Of a stretch of 23,136 nt of DNA, positions 15,609 through 22,726 are shown piece by piece (position 1 is the first letter of the stretch; each line of letters opens with the position of its first letter). Below the pieces are notes generated by a model. The model was not told the origin of the DNA and searched no databases. It saw nothing but the letters and a program-made list of their open reading frames with translations. The stretch comes from Chloroflexota bacterium (GTDB taxonomy: Bacteria > Chloroflexota > Dehalococcoidia > Lucifugimonadales > JACPCL1), in NCBI GenBank assembly GCA_016210375.1, contig JACQUH010000251.1, positions 1-23,136 on the forward strand. Reading direction: 5' to 3'. A program made the position numbers and the translations under genes.

Positions 15609-16154
15609 TCAAGACTCCTGGGTATCCCCAAGAGGAGCGTGGCCGTTGTGCTTTGGGCAAACGTGCTTCTCCCCGGGGTTCGTGGGCGCCCCGCACAGCG
15701 GACAGAGAGGGCGCCCAGCGGCGCACACCTCAAAGGCCTCCTCGGCGAGGGTGTCCATGTCCTGTTGCGTGGCTGTGAGGCTTATCAGAGGCAGGGCACT
15801 GTTGGCTTCCTGGGCATCGCTGGCCGTGAGGATGAACAGGGCTGCGTTCGGGTCGTACCCCACGGCCAGGCGACCCGCCGGAAAGTCCAGCCGCTCCCTG
15901 GACGCAGGGGTGGCGCCGTGGGCCTCTTCCTGAGCGTCAGGTTGCTCCTTGCCGGACTGGGACTCCTCCGCTTGAGCAATGAGGTTCTTGAGCGCCAGCG
16001 CCAGGTTAAAGAGCTGCTCCTTCTCCAGCCACACCACGGCAGAGGCCCCGGTTCTTGCCTCTATCAGCAGGCGAAAACGGCGGGAGCCCGGCCGTCCTAC
16101 AGAGGTAGCCCGGATGCTGGTCACCCTTCCAAACTGGTGATGCGCTTCTGTCAT
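15609..16154 (-). CDS. DUF3090 family protein
   Basis: The 181-residue product matches the DUF3090 family (TIGR03847), a conserved protein of unknown function that in Actinobacteria is encoded beside SCO1664-family genes and a histidine phosphatase. Visible signs are FRLLIEA near residue 27, VVWLEKEQLFNLALALKNLI (41-60), AVGYDPNAALFILTASD (97-113) and a C-terminal zinc-ribbon-like end RPLCPLCGAPTNPGEKHVCPKHNGH with Cys151, Cys154, Cys166 and nearby His. I chose the ATG at 16154 because family-like sequence (MTEAHHQFGRVTSIRA) begins there; a longer frame reaches 16223 but its first 23 residues do not look conserved. A Glu/Gln-rich insert (63-85) is probably a disordered loop. The stop codon lies within a copy of the GAGTCTTGAGA sequence that also occurs, inverted, in the neighbouring repeat element. 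Confidence 0.85.
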   Translation of the reverse strand: MTEAHHQFGRVTSIRATSVGRPGSRRFRLLIEARTGASAVVWLEKEQLFNLALALKNLIAQAEESQSGKEQPDAQEEAHGATPASRERLDFPAGRLAVGYDPNAALFILTASDAQEANSALPLISLTATQQDMDTLAEEAFEVCAAGRPLCPLCGAPTNPGEKHVCPKHNGHAPLGDTQES

Positions 16155-16235
16155 GGGGAGCACGCAGCCTCTGGATTTCTTCGGTACGCAACAGAATGTA
16201 CGGGGCAACCCCTGCCGTGTCAAGGAACTTTCCTC

Positions 16236-16264
16236 TAGTGAATCAAGCTCTCTCGCCGTATACT
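16236..16264 (+). promoter_or_regulatory. Possible promoter of the LON-domain gene
   Basis: TATACT at 16259-16264 is a good -10 28 nt before the ATG at 16292. The -35 position (TAGTGA, 16236-16241) is poor. It lies in the short divergent gap with the DUF3090 gene. Confidence 0.35.
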
Positions 16265-16291
16265 AGGGGGCGTTCTCCAGAAGGTGACAGA

Positions 16292-16951
16292 ATGGCCAGC
16301 CCCGAAGAAAGAATCATCCCTCTTTTTCCCCTGCGTGTCGTGCTGTTCCCCTTCTCCATCCTGCCTCTTCAGATCTTTGAAGAGCGGTACAAGCAGATGC
16401 TCCGGGACTGCCTGGAAGCTGATTCCCGCTTTGGCGTTGCCCTTATCAAGGAGGGTGAGGAGGTGGGTGAGCCGGCGATGCCCCACACCGTGGGGGCCAT
16501 CGCACGCATTCGCCGGGTAGTCCCCCTGGAAGGCGGGCGCTTCAGCGTGCTGGCGATGGGTGAGCGCCGGTTCCAGGTCCTGGAAATAGTGCAATGGCGG
16601 CCCTATGAAAAGGCCCGGGTGAGGGTCCTGGAGGAAGCCGCTGGCGATCCCCCTCCCACCGAGCAGGAGATAGAGGGGATACGAGAGAGAGTTGCGCCCT
16701 TCCTACGCTCTATCCTGGGACTGCGCGGCGGCTGGACCCGCCACGTGGACAGCCCCGCTGGCCCCATTGACCTCAGCTTCTTCGTCGCCTCCGTCATCCG
16801 CGCCGACCCCCAAGTGCGCCAGCGCATCCTGGAGGCCCCCTCGGCCAGGGAGCGGCTGGCCATGCTCGTACCCATCCTGGAGGAGGACCTCTCGTCAAAC
16901 CTGGAGACGATGAAGGAGCGGCTTCTCCTCAACGGCGCCCGCCTGAACTAG
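16292..16951 (+). CDS. Stand-alone LON substrate-binding domain protein
   Basis: The 219-residue product is homologous to the N-terminal substrate-binding domain of Lon protease but has no ATPase or protease domain. It opens with the hallmark IIPLFPLRVVLFPFSILPLQIFEERYKQMLRDCL (residues 8-41), followed by FGVALIKEGEEVG, VGAIARIRRVVPLEGGRFSVLAMGERRF and a helical C-terminal half ending DLSSNLETMKERLLLN. Such proteins are common in bacteria and usually annotated as peptidase S16 or LON domain proteins; they may present or chaperone substrates, but the role is not settled. The start at 16292 has AAGGTGA 4 nt upstream and begins right before the conserved motif; a longer frame from 16196 is not supported. 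It is divergent from DUF3090 and has no co-oriented close neighbour. Confidence 0.9.
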   Translation: MASPEERIIPLFPLRVVLFPFSILPLQIFEERYKQMLRDCLEADSRFGVALIKEGEEVGEPAMPHTVGAIARIRRVVPLEGGRFSVLAMGERRFQVLEIVQWRPYEKARVRVLEEAAGDPPPTEQEIEGIRERVAPFLRSILGLRGGWTRHVDSPAGPIDLSFFVASVIRADPQVRQRILEAPSARERLAMLVPILEEDLSSNLETMKERLLLNGARLN

Positions 16952-16989
16952 CTTTGGCCGCAGCGGGCGTCAACGCCTGGGCAATGGCT

Positions 16990-17377
16990 GGTTCTGTTTG
17001 CTTTTGCGTGGTATGCAATCCCCCCGACTGATGGTCATTGTTGAAACAGAGTGACTTTTGCCGTTGTCATTCTGAGGGCCGATGCAACCGGCCCGAATGA
17101 ATCTAGGCACATGCCAGGAGACCGGGTAACGCTGGGAAGGAAGCGGTATGCCTATCCAGGCAACTGCCCTAGATTCATTCGCTGCGTCCCGACAAGTCGG
17201 GACTTGCTCAGAATGACAAGTTGGCGTGTCCGTCTATTTGGTTGATGACCATCACTGCCGCCGCCACCTATTGTCACGACAGTATCTCAATGACCAAAAG
17301 TCGCAGGTTGGGTGAACTCGGAACCCGGCACTCTAGTGCCAGGTTGTGCTAATCGCCACTCTCCTGCAAACAGAACC
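16990..17377. mobile_element. 388-bp nested inverted repeat element (MITE-like)
   Basis: Four nested inverted repeat pairs share one centre: 16990-17001 with 17366-17377 (GGTTCTGTTTGC / GCAAACAGAACC), 17029-17038 with 17245-17254 (TGATGGTCAT), 17064-17076 with 17207-17219 (TTGTCATTCTGAG) and 17095-17107 with 17168-17180 (GAATGAATCTAGG). The outer ends match those of the 15183-15589 element, and 16990-17027 read on the minus strand closely matches 15552-15589, including GTCGGGGGGAT and GCAAAC. The inner part carries the CATTCTGAG/GAATCTAGG sequence typical of intergenic repeats in some Chloroflexota. There is no coding frame. It fills most of the 530-nt gap 16952-17481. Confidence 0.75.
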
Positions 17378-17415
17378 CCCCATCTCGTGGGTTCGCCAAG
17401 GGTTGTTGTAGCCGA

Positions 17416-17424
17416 TGCTATAAT
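17416..17424 (+). promoter_or_regulatory. Extended -10 promoter of the SDR-aminotransferase pair
   Basis: TGCTATAAT is a perfect extended -10, identical to that before queF. A start near 17431 argues against the TTG at 17428 as start codon and leaves a leader of about 51 nt to the ATG at 17482. Confidence 0.6.
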
Positions 17425-17481
17425 ACCTTGAGCTTCAGGAAGCCAGCAGCAAGACGACGCTGGATGAAGGAGGACTCCAAG

Positions 17482-18273
17482 ATGGACATGGGCCTCAGTG
17501 GGAGGGTTGCCATCGTGACCGGTGGCAGCGAGGGCATTGGCAAGGCAGCCGCCATGAGCCTGGCGCGAGAGGGCGCCCGGGTGGTCATCTGCGCTCGCCG
17601 CAAGGAGGTGCTGGACGCCGCCGCCGAGGAGATCCGCTTTCAGAGCGAGGGCACGGTGCTGGCGGTGCCCGCCGATGTCACGAAGGCGGCGGATATCCGG
17701 AACGTGGTGAGAGCCGCTACGGAGACCTTCGGAAGGCTGGACATAGTGGTGAACAACGCGGGTAGCTCTTCCAGGGGCGACTTTGAGACCTTGGACGACG
17801 ACCGCTGGCAGCAGGACCTGGACCTTAAGTTTTTTGCTGCAATCCGCTTTGCCCGAGCCGCCATCCCCCACATGAAGAGGGTGGGCGGCGGACGCATCAT
17901 CAACATCACCAACCTGGGCGCCAAGCAGCCAGGGCCTGGCTCCGCGCCTACCTCCGTCACCAGGGCCGCGGGCATCGCCCTGACCAAGGTTCTCTCCAAA
18001 GACCTGGCCAAGTACAACATCCTGGTCAACACCGTGTGCATAGGCGTCATCAAGAGCGGCCAGCACGAGCGCAGATGGGAGACCATGCAGCGTCAGAACC
18101 CGTCCCTCACCCTGGAGGCTTTCTATGCCGAGAGTGGCAAGAGTGTCCCCATCGGCCGTGTCGGGGAGGCCAGGGAGGCCGGTGATGTCATCTGCTTCCT
18201 TGCCTCGGAGCGGGCCAGCTACCTCACAGGCACCTCCATCAACATTGATGGCGGCACATCCAACGTTATCTAG
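17482..18273 (+). CDS. SDR-family protein with degenerate catalytic residues
   Basis: The 263-residue product has a clear short-chain dehydrogenase/reductase fold: the nucleotide motif TGGSEGIG (13-20), CARR (37-40), ADVT (64-67), NNAG (91-94) and a C-terminal YLTGTSINIDGG (247-258). The catalytic Ser-Tyr-x3-Lys is not conserved. Where the Ser is expected the sequence is INITNLGAKQPG, and the YxxxK position reads TSVTR (157-161). Related SDRs with this APTSVTRAAG segment exist, but their reactions are not something I can name. It may bind NAD(P) with altered chemistry or a non-redox role. GGAGG 8 nt before the ATG at 17482 fixes the start; the frame is open to a TTG at 17428, which overlaps the promoter. 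The aminotransferase gene begins 8 nt after its stop, so the two are probably one operon. Confidence 0.85.
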   Translation: MDMGLSGRVAIVTGGSEGIGKAAAMSLAREGARVVICARRKEVLDAAAEEIRFQSEGTVLAVPADVTKAADIRNVVRAATETFGRLDIVVNNAGSSSRGDFETLDDDRWQQDLDLKFFAAIRFARAAIPHMKRVGGGRIINITNLGAKQPGPGSAPTSVTRAAGIALTKVLSKDLAKYNILVNTVCIGVIKSGQHERRWETMQRQNPSLTLEAFYAESGKSVPIGRVGEAREAGDVICFLASERASYLTGTSINIDGGTSNVI

Positions 18274-18281
18274 AGGACTTC

Positions 18282-19469
18282 ATGTCAATCCCAAAGTATC
18301 TGGAAGAGTTCCATCCCACACTCCGCCTCCTTATGGGGGCAGGCCCCAGCAACGTCAACCCCAGAGTCCTTCGCGCTATGTCCATGCCCTTGCTGGGCCA
18401 CCTGGACCCAGACTTCATCGGCGTGATGGACGACGTGAAGGCTATGTTGCGCCTTGTCTTCCAGACCGCCAACAACCTCACCATTCCCGTCTCCGGCACC
18501 GGCACCGCAGGCATGGAGGCCGCCCTGGTGAACATCCTGGAGCCAGGCGACACCTTCATCGGCGCAGTGAACGGCTACTTTGGATTGCGTCTGGCAGACA
18601 TCGGCGCCCGTTGCGGGGCCAAGGCATGTCAGGTTGACATCCCCTGGGGCCAGCCTGTGGACCCAGACGCCGTGGAGGCCGAGCTCAAGAAACACCCCAA
18701 GGTCAAAGCCGTCACCATGGTCCACGCCGAGACTTCCACTGGCGTCCTATCGCCGGTAGAAGAGATCGCCAGGATTGCCCACCGCTACAACGCTTTGCTG
18801 ATCCTGGACACCGTGACCTCGCTGGGCGGCGTAGAGGTGGCCGTGGACAAGTGGGACGTGGACGTCTGCTATAGCGGCACCCAGAAATGCCTGGGCTGCC
18901 CGCCAGGGCTCGCGCCCATCACCTTGGGGCCCCGGGCTGAGGCTGTGCTCTCCAGTCGCAAGACGCCGGTGCAGAGCTGGTATTTTGACCTGAGCCTCCT
19001 GCGCTCCTACTGGGGCGACAACCGCGCCTATCACCATACTGCTCCCATCTCCATGATCTTTGGCCTGCGAGAAGGCCTGCGCGTGGTGCTGGAAGAGGGC
19101 CTTGATGCCCGCTTCCGCCGCCACGGGAGGAATGCCGCTGCCCTGCGCGCTGGCCTGGAGGCCCTTGGGCTGGAGCTGTTCGCCAAGGAAGGCTACCGGC
19201 TCCCCTGTCTCACCTCCGTCAAAATCCCCAACGGCGTCACCGACGCCAAGGTGCGCACCGCACTTCTGCGGCGGTACAACATAGAGATAGGCGGCGGCCT
19301 GGGGCCGGTGGCTGGCAAGGTCTGGCGTATCGGCCTCATGGGGGAGAACTCCTACCCCTCCAGCGTCTTCACCCTTCTCTCCGCCCTGGAGACCATCCTC
19401 GGCGAAGAAGGCTACGAGGTCGCCAAAGGTCGCAGCCTGGCAGCGGCCCAGGAGGTTCTGGCGGGATAG
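18282..19469 (+). CDS. Class V aminotransferase, alanine-glyoxylate (serine-glyoxylate) type
   Basis: The 395-residue product is a PLP enzyme of the AGT/SGT/PucG group, which transfers an amino group from alanine or serine to glyoxylate, giving glycine. Motifs: GPSNVNPRVLRAM (21-33), GHLDPDF (39-45), SGTGTAGMEAALVN (71-84), HAETSTGVL (148-156), DTVTSLGG (176-183) and the PLP-lysine segment YSGTQKCLGCPPGLAP with Lys202. The length is typical and no key residue is missing. AGAGGA lies a few bases before the ATG. It is downstream of the SDR-like gene and convergent with the glycolate oxidase operon, whose product is glyoxylate, which supports glyoxylate as substrate. The amino donor cannot be told from the sequence; aminotransferases for other keto acids exist in this fold group. 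Confidence 0.88.
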   Translation: MSIPKYLEEFHPTLRLLMGAGPSNVNPRVLRAMSMPLLGHLDPDFIGVMDDVKAMLRLVFQTANNLTIPVSGTGTAGMEAALVNILEPGDTFIGAVNGYFGLRLADIGARCGAKACQVDIPWGQPVDPDAVEAELKKHPKVKAVTMVHAETSTGVLSPVEEIARIAHRYNALLILDTVTSLGGVEVAVDKWDVDVCYSGTQKCLGCPPGLAPITLGPRAEAVLSSRKTPVQSWYFDLSLLRSYWGDNRAYHHTAPISMIFGLREGLRVVLEEGLDARFRRHGRNAAALRAGLEALGLELFAKEGYRLPCLTSVKIPNGVTDAKVRTALLRRYNIEIGGGLGPVAGKVWRIGLMGENSYPSSVFTLLSALETILGEEGYEVAKGRSLAAAQEVLAG

Positions 19470-19477
19470 TGGACGTA

Positions 19478-19514
19478 CGAAGAGGCCGAGCGCCGCCGGC
19501 GGCCAGCCTCTTCG
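19478..19514. terminator. Hairpin after the aminotransferase gene
   Basis: CGAAGAGGC (19478-19486) pairs with GCCTCTTCG (19506-19514), with a GC-rich inner palindrome. It begins 8 nt after the stop at 19469. The following T content is low, so efficiency is uncertain. Confidence 0.5.
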
Positions 19515-19527
19515 TTACAGGGAGTTT

Positions 19528-19552
19528 CCCCCTCTCCGGCACGGAGAGGGGG
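19528..19552. repeat. C-rich hairpin between convergent operons
   Basis: CCCCCTCTCC (19528-19537) pairs with GGAGAGGGGG (19543-19552) around a 5-nt loop. It resembles the C-rich hairpins of the repeat units at 1-335 and 15425-15450, and could also help terminate the convergent transcripts. Confidence 0.6.
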
Positions 19553-19569
19553 CTAGGGGGTGAGGTTCT

Positions 19570-20874
19570 CTATTCCCCGTACGCCTCCTCCAGCAGGTCT
19601 ACCAGGTGCGCAACCCGCACAGCGCTCCCCGCGGCGCGGAGGCCAGCCTGCATCTGGACCATGCACCCTGGGTTCCCACTCACCACCACCTCGGCCCCGG
19701 TCTTGAGGATGGCCTTCGCTTTCCGCGCCATGAGCTGGCGGGACATCACGGGTTGCAGGGCCATGTACAACCCGGCGGCGCCGCAGCACAGGCTTGCATC
19801 CTCCATTTCCACCAGCGTTACCCCGGGGATGCGCCGCAGCAGGTCCCGCGGCTGCCTGGTGACCCGCTGGGCATGGGCCAGGTGGCAGGCGTCCTGGTAC
19901 GTCACCCGCATGTCCATGGACCGCGAGGGTTCTGCCAGGGGCAGCGTCGCCAGAAACTCCGAGACGTCTACCACCATCGCGCTAAAGCGCCGGGCCTTTT
20001 CGGCGTAGGCGGGGTCGTCTTGCAGGAGGTGCGGGTATTCCTTCATGGCCGCGCCGCAGCCCGCAGATACAACGACCACGGCCTCTACCCCGGTCTCCAG
20101 GAAGGCGTCTATGTTGCGGCGGGCCATGGCCTGGGCCTGCTCCCGGTCGCCGCCGTGCAGGTTCAGGGCACCGCAGCAGCCCTGGCCCAGGGGCGTCACC
20201 ACCTGGCAGCCGTTGCGCGCCAGCACCCGCACCGCCGCCTCCATGGTCGGCCCGTGGAGGATGGGCATGACGCAGCCGGAGAGCAAGGCGACCCTGGCCC
20301 GAGCCTCCCCCGGCGGGTTGAAGGCGCCAGCCTGGGGCCTGAAGAAGCGTTTCGGGAAGGGCGGTAGCTGCTCCTGGAGGCGGCCCAGGCGACCAGGCAA
20401 GCGCCGCATGAGCCAGTAAAGGGGCGATCGCTGGTACAGGCGCAGGAGGCCCCCCAGGGCATATAGCCGGCCCTGGTGCGGCAGCAGGCCACGGAAGACC
20501 GCGCGGAGGGCGATGCGCCTCAGCAGCGAGCCAGGCCGTTGCTCCTTCACCTGGGCGCGGGTATGCTCCATGAGCCGCCCGAAAGGGACGCCGGAGGGAC
20601 ACGCCGCCTCGCACGCGCGGCACTGGAGGCAGAGCTCCAGGTGAGAGACCACGCGCCCCGTGTACCCCACCTTGCCCTCTCGCACCGCCTTCATCAGGGC
20701 GATGCGCCCCCGGGGCGACTCCGTTTCCAGCCCCGTCTCCAGGTACGTAGGGCAGGCGCTGAGGCAGAGGCCGCAGTGGACGCACTTGTACAGGTCGGCA
20801 TCCGAGGGGCCGAGGGCATGTAGGGGCGCAAGGCCTTGCGCCCCTACCTCCCCATGTACAGACCAAGCGGCCAC
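19570..20874 (-). CDS. glcF: Glycolate oxidase iron-sulfur subunit (GlcF)
   Basis: This electron-transfer subunit of the GlcDEF glycolate dehydrogenase has two 4Fe-4S motifs, CVHCGLCLSACPTY (Cys31, 34, 37, 41) and CLQCRACEAACPSG (Cys82, 85, 88, 92), and two CCG domains, with GCCGALNLHGGD in the first and YQDACHLAHAQ plus LCCGAAG in the second. I chose the GTG at 20874, which overlaps the glcE stop by one base (TAGTG) and has GGGGG 6 nt upstream; this gives 434 residues, a usual length. The frame extends farther upstream only as an overlap with glcE. The first 20 residues (WSVHGEVGAQGLAPLHALG) are encoded partly by a perfect 28-bp palindrome and look unlike the family, so a repeat seems to have entered the start of the gene. 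It is the last gene of the glcD-x-glcE-glcF operon. Confidence 0.92.
   Translation of the reverse strand: MAAWSVHGEVGAQGLAPLHALGPSDADLYKCVHCGLCLSACPTYLETGLETESPRGRIALMKAVREGKVGYTGRVVSHLELCLQCRACEAACPSGVPFGRLMEHTRAQVKEQRPGSLLRRIALRAVFRGLLPHQGRLYALGGLLRLYQRSPLYWLMRRLPGRLGRLQEQLPPFPKRFFRPQAGAFNPPGEARARVALLSGCVMPILHGPTMEAAVRVLARNGCQVVTPLGQGCCGALNLHGGDREQAQAMARRNIDAFLETGVEAVVVVSAGCGAAMKEYPHLLQDDPAYAEKARRFSAMVVDVSEFLATLPLAEPSRSMDMRVTYQDACHLAHAQRVTRQPRDLLRRIPGVTLVEMEDASLCCGAAGLYMALQPVMSRQLMARKAKAILKTGAEVVVSGNPGCMVQMQAGLRAAGSAVRVAHLVDLLEEAYGE
20820..20847. repeat. Perfect 28-bp palindrome at the 5' end of glcF
   Basis: GTAGGGGCGCAAGG (20820-20833) is followed immediately by its reverse complement (20834-20847). 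On the minus strand it encodes VGAQGLAPLH near the GlcF N terminus. Palindromes of the form TAGGGGC...GCCCCTA are common dispersed intergenic repeats in several bacterial groups, so this is probably a repeat inserted at the glcE-glcF junction. Confidence 0.85.
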
Positions 20875-22229
20875 TACATGCCCCCTACAAACCGTCCTCG
20901 GTTCAGAATCCCCCTGGGGTCCATCTGCTCCTTCAGCCGGCGCATCAGAGGCAGGGCGGGGCCAGGGTCGCCCCACACGTCCAGGCGAGCCTTGCCCTGG
21001 GGCGGGCATCGCTCCACCACCGCGTAGCCGCCCACCCCGGTGGCGGCCTGGCGCAGCCTTGCCACGGCCTCCATCGCCGTCTGGGGGTCCGACCACCGCA
21101 GTCCCGGGAAGAAGGCCCTGACAATGCCTCTTCCGGGGCCGGCCACGAAGCTGGCCTGCACCTGGGCCGACCGGGCAAAGTCCAGGGCGGCGGCAGCCAT
21201 CTCTCCAACCCCCGAAGGGAGACAACCCATGCGGACCAGCAGCCCGTGGCCAGCCTGGGGGTCCCAGCCAAAGTCCGCCAGCCACTCCCACGTTGCCACT
21301 GCTGCGTTGCTCCCAGCAGGCTGCACGCTCAACGCCCCGTGCCTCGTCAGCAGGCCCTCGCAGTCGCGGAAGCGGCGCTCCACAGCGCCGTCCGACGCCA
21401 GCAGGCGGGCGTACAGGTTGCACGTAGGGGGCCTCAGGCCGCCGTCGGCGCCCCGGCGGTTCACGCCGACCAGGGCCACCTCCAGGGCCTGGGGCGCAGC
21501 GGGATGGGCCAGCAGCTCGTGGGAGGCGAGCACGGCCTGGTCCAGGGAGTCAAAGAGAGCCACAAGGGTAAGGTCCCGCTGGGGCAGGGGGGCCACCTTC
21601 AGGGAGGCTTCCAGGATGACCCCCAGGGTGCCAAGAGCGCCGATGTGGGCCTTGCCCACGTCAAACCCCGTGACGTTCTTCACCACCTTGCCGCCGCTCT
21701 TCGCGACGACGCCGTCCGCGCCGGCGACGCGCATCCCGATGACCATGTCCCGCAGCCCGCCGCAGGCCAGGCTCAGGGGGCCGTTCAGCCCGGTGGCCAG
21801 GACACCTCCAAGGGTCTGGCGCTGGGCCAGCGGCGGGTCCACCGGCAGCCACTGGCCGGCCCTGGCCAGAGTCTCTTGCAATGCCTTCAGCGACGTGGCT
21901 GCGTTCACCGTCACCGTCAGGTCCCCTGGCGCATGGTCAATGGCGGCGGGCAGGCGCTCCAGGCTAAGCACCACGTCCAGTCGCTTGGGCGAGTTGCCGT
22001 ACTCCATGAGCGACCCCTTCCCCCACACCTGCACCGCCCAGCCCTCCTCGTGGGCCAGCCGCAGCGCCGGCGCAAGCTGCTCCACGCTGGTGGGCAACGC
22101 GACCGTCTGGGGCGTGACGCCGTCAACGGCGTAACGCGTAGCGTCGGCTGGGGCGGCAACGGCTTCGGGCGGGAGTGCCTGGGCCAGCAATCGCCGCTTG
22201 TGTTCTTGGGTCCCCGCAACAAGGTTCAT
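20874..22229 (-). CDS. glcE: Glycolate oxidase FAD-binding subunit (GlcE)
   Basis: The 451-residue product is a PCMH-type FAD-binding protein. The FAD domain spans about residues 30-215, with TPQTVALPTSVEQLAPALRLA, VQVWGKGSLMEYGN, LTVTVNAATSLKALQETLA, QTLGGVLATGLNGPLSLACGGLRDMVIGMRVAGADG and SGGKVVKNVTGFDVGKAHIGALGTLGVI. It ends with DPRGILNRGRFVGG, a typical end of the family. The length is somewhat longer than E. coli GlcE (about 350). The ATG overlaps the stop of the upstream membrane-protein gene as ATGA, and its own stop overlaps the glcF start, so the three genes are tightly coupled. It acts with GlcD and GlcF in oxidising glycolate, or a similar 2-hydroxy acid, to the 2-oxo acid, passing electrons to the membrane. 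Confidence 0.9.
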   Translation of the reverse strand: MNLVAGTQEHKRRLLAQALPPEAVAAPADATRYAVDGVTPQTVALPTSVEQLAPALRLAHEEGWAVQVWGKGSLMEYGNSPKRLDVVLSLERLPAAIDHAPGDLTVTVNAATSLKALQETLARAGQWLPVDPPLAQRQTLGGVLATGLNGPLSLACGGLRDMVIGMRVAGADGVVAKSGGKVVKNVTGFDVGKAHIGALGTLGVILEASLKVAPLPQRDLTLVALFDSLDQAVLASHELLAHPAAPQALEVALVGVNRRGADGGLRPPTCNLYARLLASDGAVERRFRDCEGLLTRHGALSVQPAGSNAAVATWEWLADFGWDPQAGHGLLVRMGCLPSGVGEMAAAALDFARSAQVQASFVAGPGRGIVRAFFPGLRWSDPQTAMEAVARLRQAATGVGGYAVVERCPPQGKARLDVWGDPGPALPLMRRLKEQMDPRGILNRGRFVGGM

Positions 22230-22726
22230 GACGGGGCTTTCTTCCAGGAGCTATGACGTCCGGCCAGACCAGCAGAAACCGCTAGGGCGATTGCGCCAGG
22301 AAGGTAGAATATGCCGATTGAGAGGGCACCCAAGATGCACAACCCCAGCAATAGCAGGGCAGTCGCCCACAACGCCGCCTTCGCCCAGGGCCACTCGTCT
22401 ATGTGCAGGCTGGCCGTCAGTCCTACGCCTGTCATGAGGACCGGTACAATGATTATCCCCAGCACGCGGATACCGTTCACTGCTATCAAGGAACTGTTCG
22501 CTGGACGCGGCTCTGTGTAAGGAGGGGTCGTTGGCGAGAGGGAAGACGCACCTGGGGCAATTGTCTGTAGCGGAGTCTGACCGCTTTGGTACGGCTGCAC
22601 CTCAACCCCCTGGTACATGTTTGGCCATAACGCTAGCCACAGAAAAGCGGTCCACGCCAACCCATGGGCCACGGCAGCGGGAACCGTGGAGGCTCTGTAC
22701 CGGCTCACGTCCCTCCTCACACCCAC
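22226..22726 (-). CDS. Membrane protein of unknown function within the glc operon
   Basis: The product, up to 166 residues, has about four hydrophobic segments: about 17-34 (VAHGLAWTAFLWLALWP), 83-107 (GIRVLGIIIVPVLMTGVGL), and two close together at 113-158 (AALWATALLLLGLCILGALSIGIFYLPGAIALAVSAGLAG). A Pro/Ser/Thr/Gln-rich loop of about 45 residues separates the first two. I do not recognise a family. Its stop overlaps the glcE start (ATGA), and its longest frame (GTG at 22726) overlaps the glcD end by 10 nt; a GTG at 22708 just after GAGGAGGG is an alternative start. A gene here is not part of the standard glcDEF set. It might anchor the complex or transport a substrate, but that is inference from position only. 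Confidence 0.7.
   Translation of the reverse strand: MGVRRDVSRYRASTVPAAVAHGLAWTAFLWLALWPNMYQGVEVQPYQSGQTPLQTIAPGASSLSPTTPPYTEPRPANSSLIAVNGIRVLGIIIVPVLMTGVGLTASLHIDEWPWAKAALWATALLLLGLCILGALSIGIFYLPGAIALAVSAGLAGRHSSWKKAPS

Noticed and set aside
20820..20847. Palindrome as an intrinsic terminator of glcE
   Set aside because: It lies within the glcF reading frame, no T-run follows, and the genes overlap, so termination there would cut the operon.
20875..21423. N-terminal extension of the glcF frame over glcE
   Set aside because: It fully overlaps the conserved C-terminal part of glcE; a GTG with ribosome site at 20874 gives a normal GlcF length.
21040..22256. Long plus-strand frames (364 and 336 codons) opposite glcE
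   Set aside because: Both are antisense to a well-conserved gene and have no domain features.
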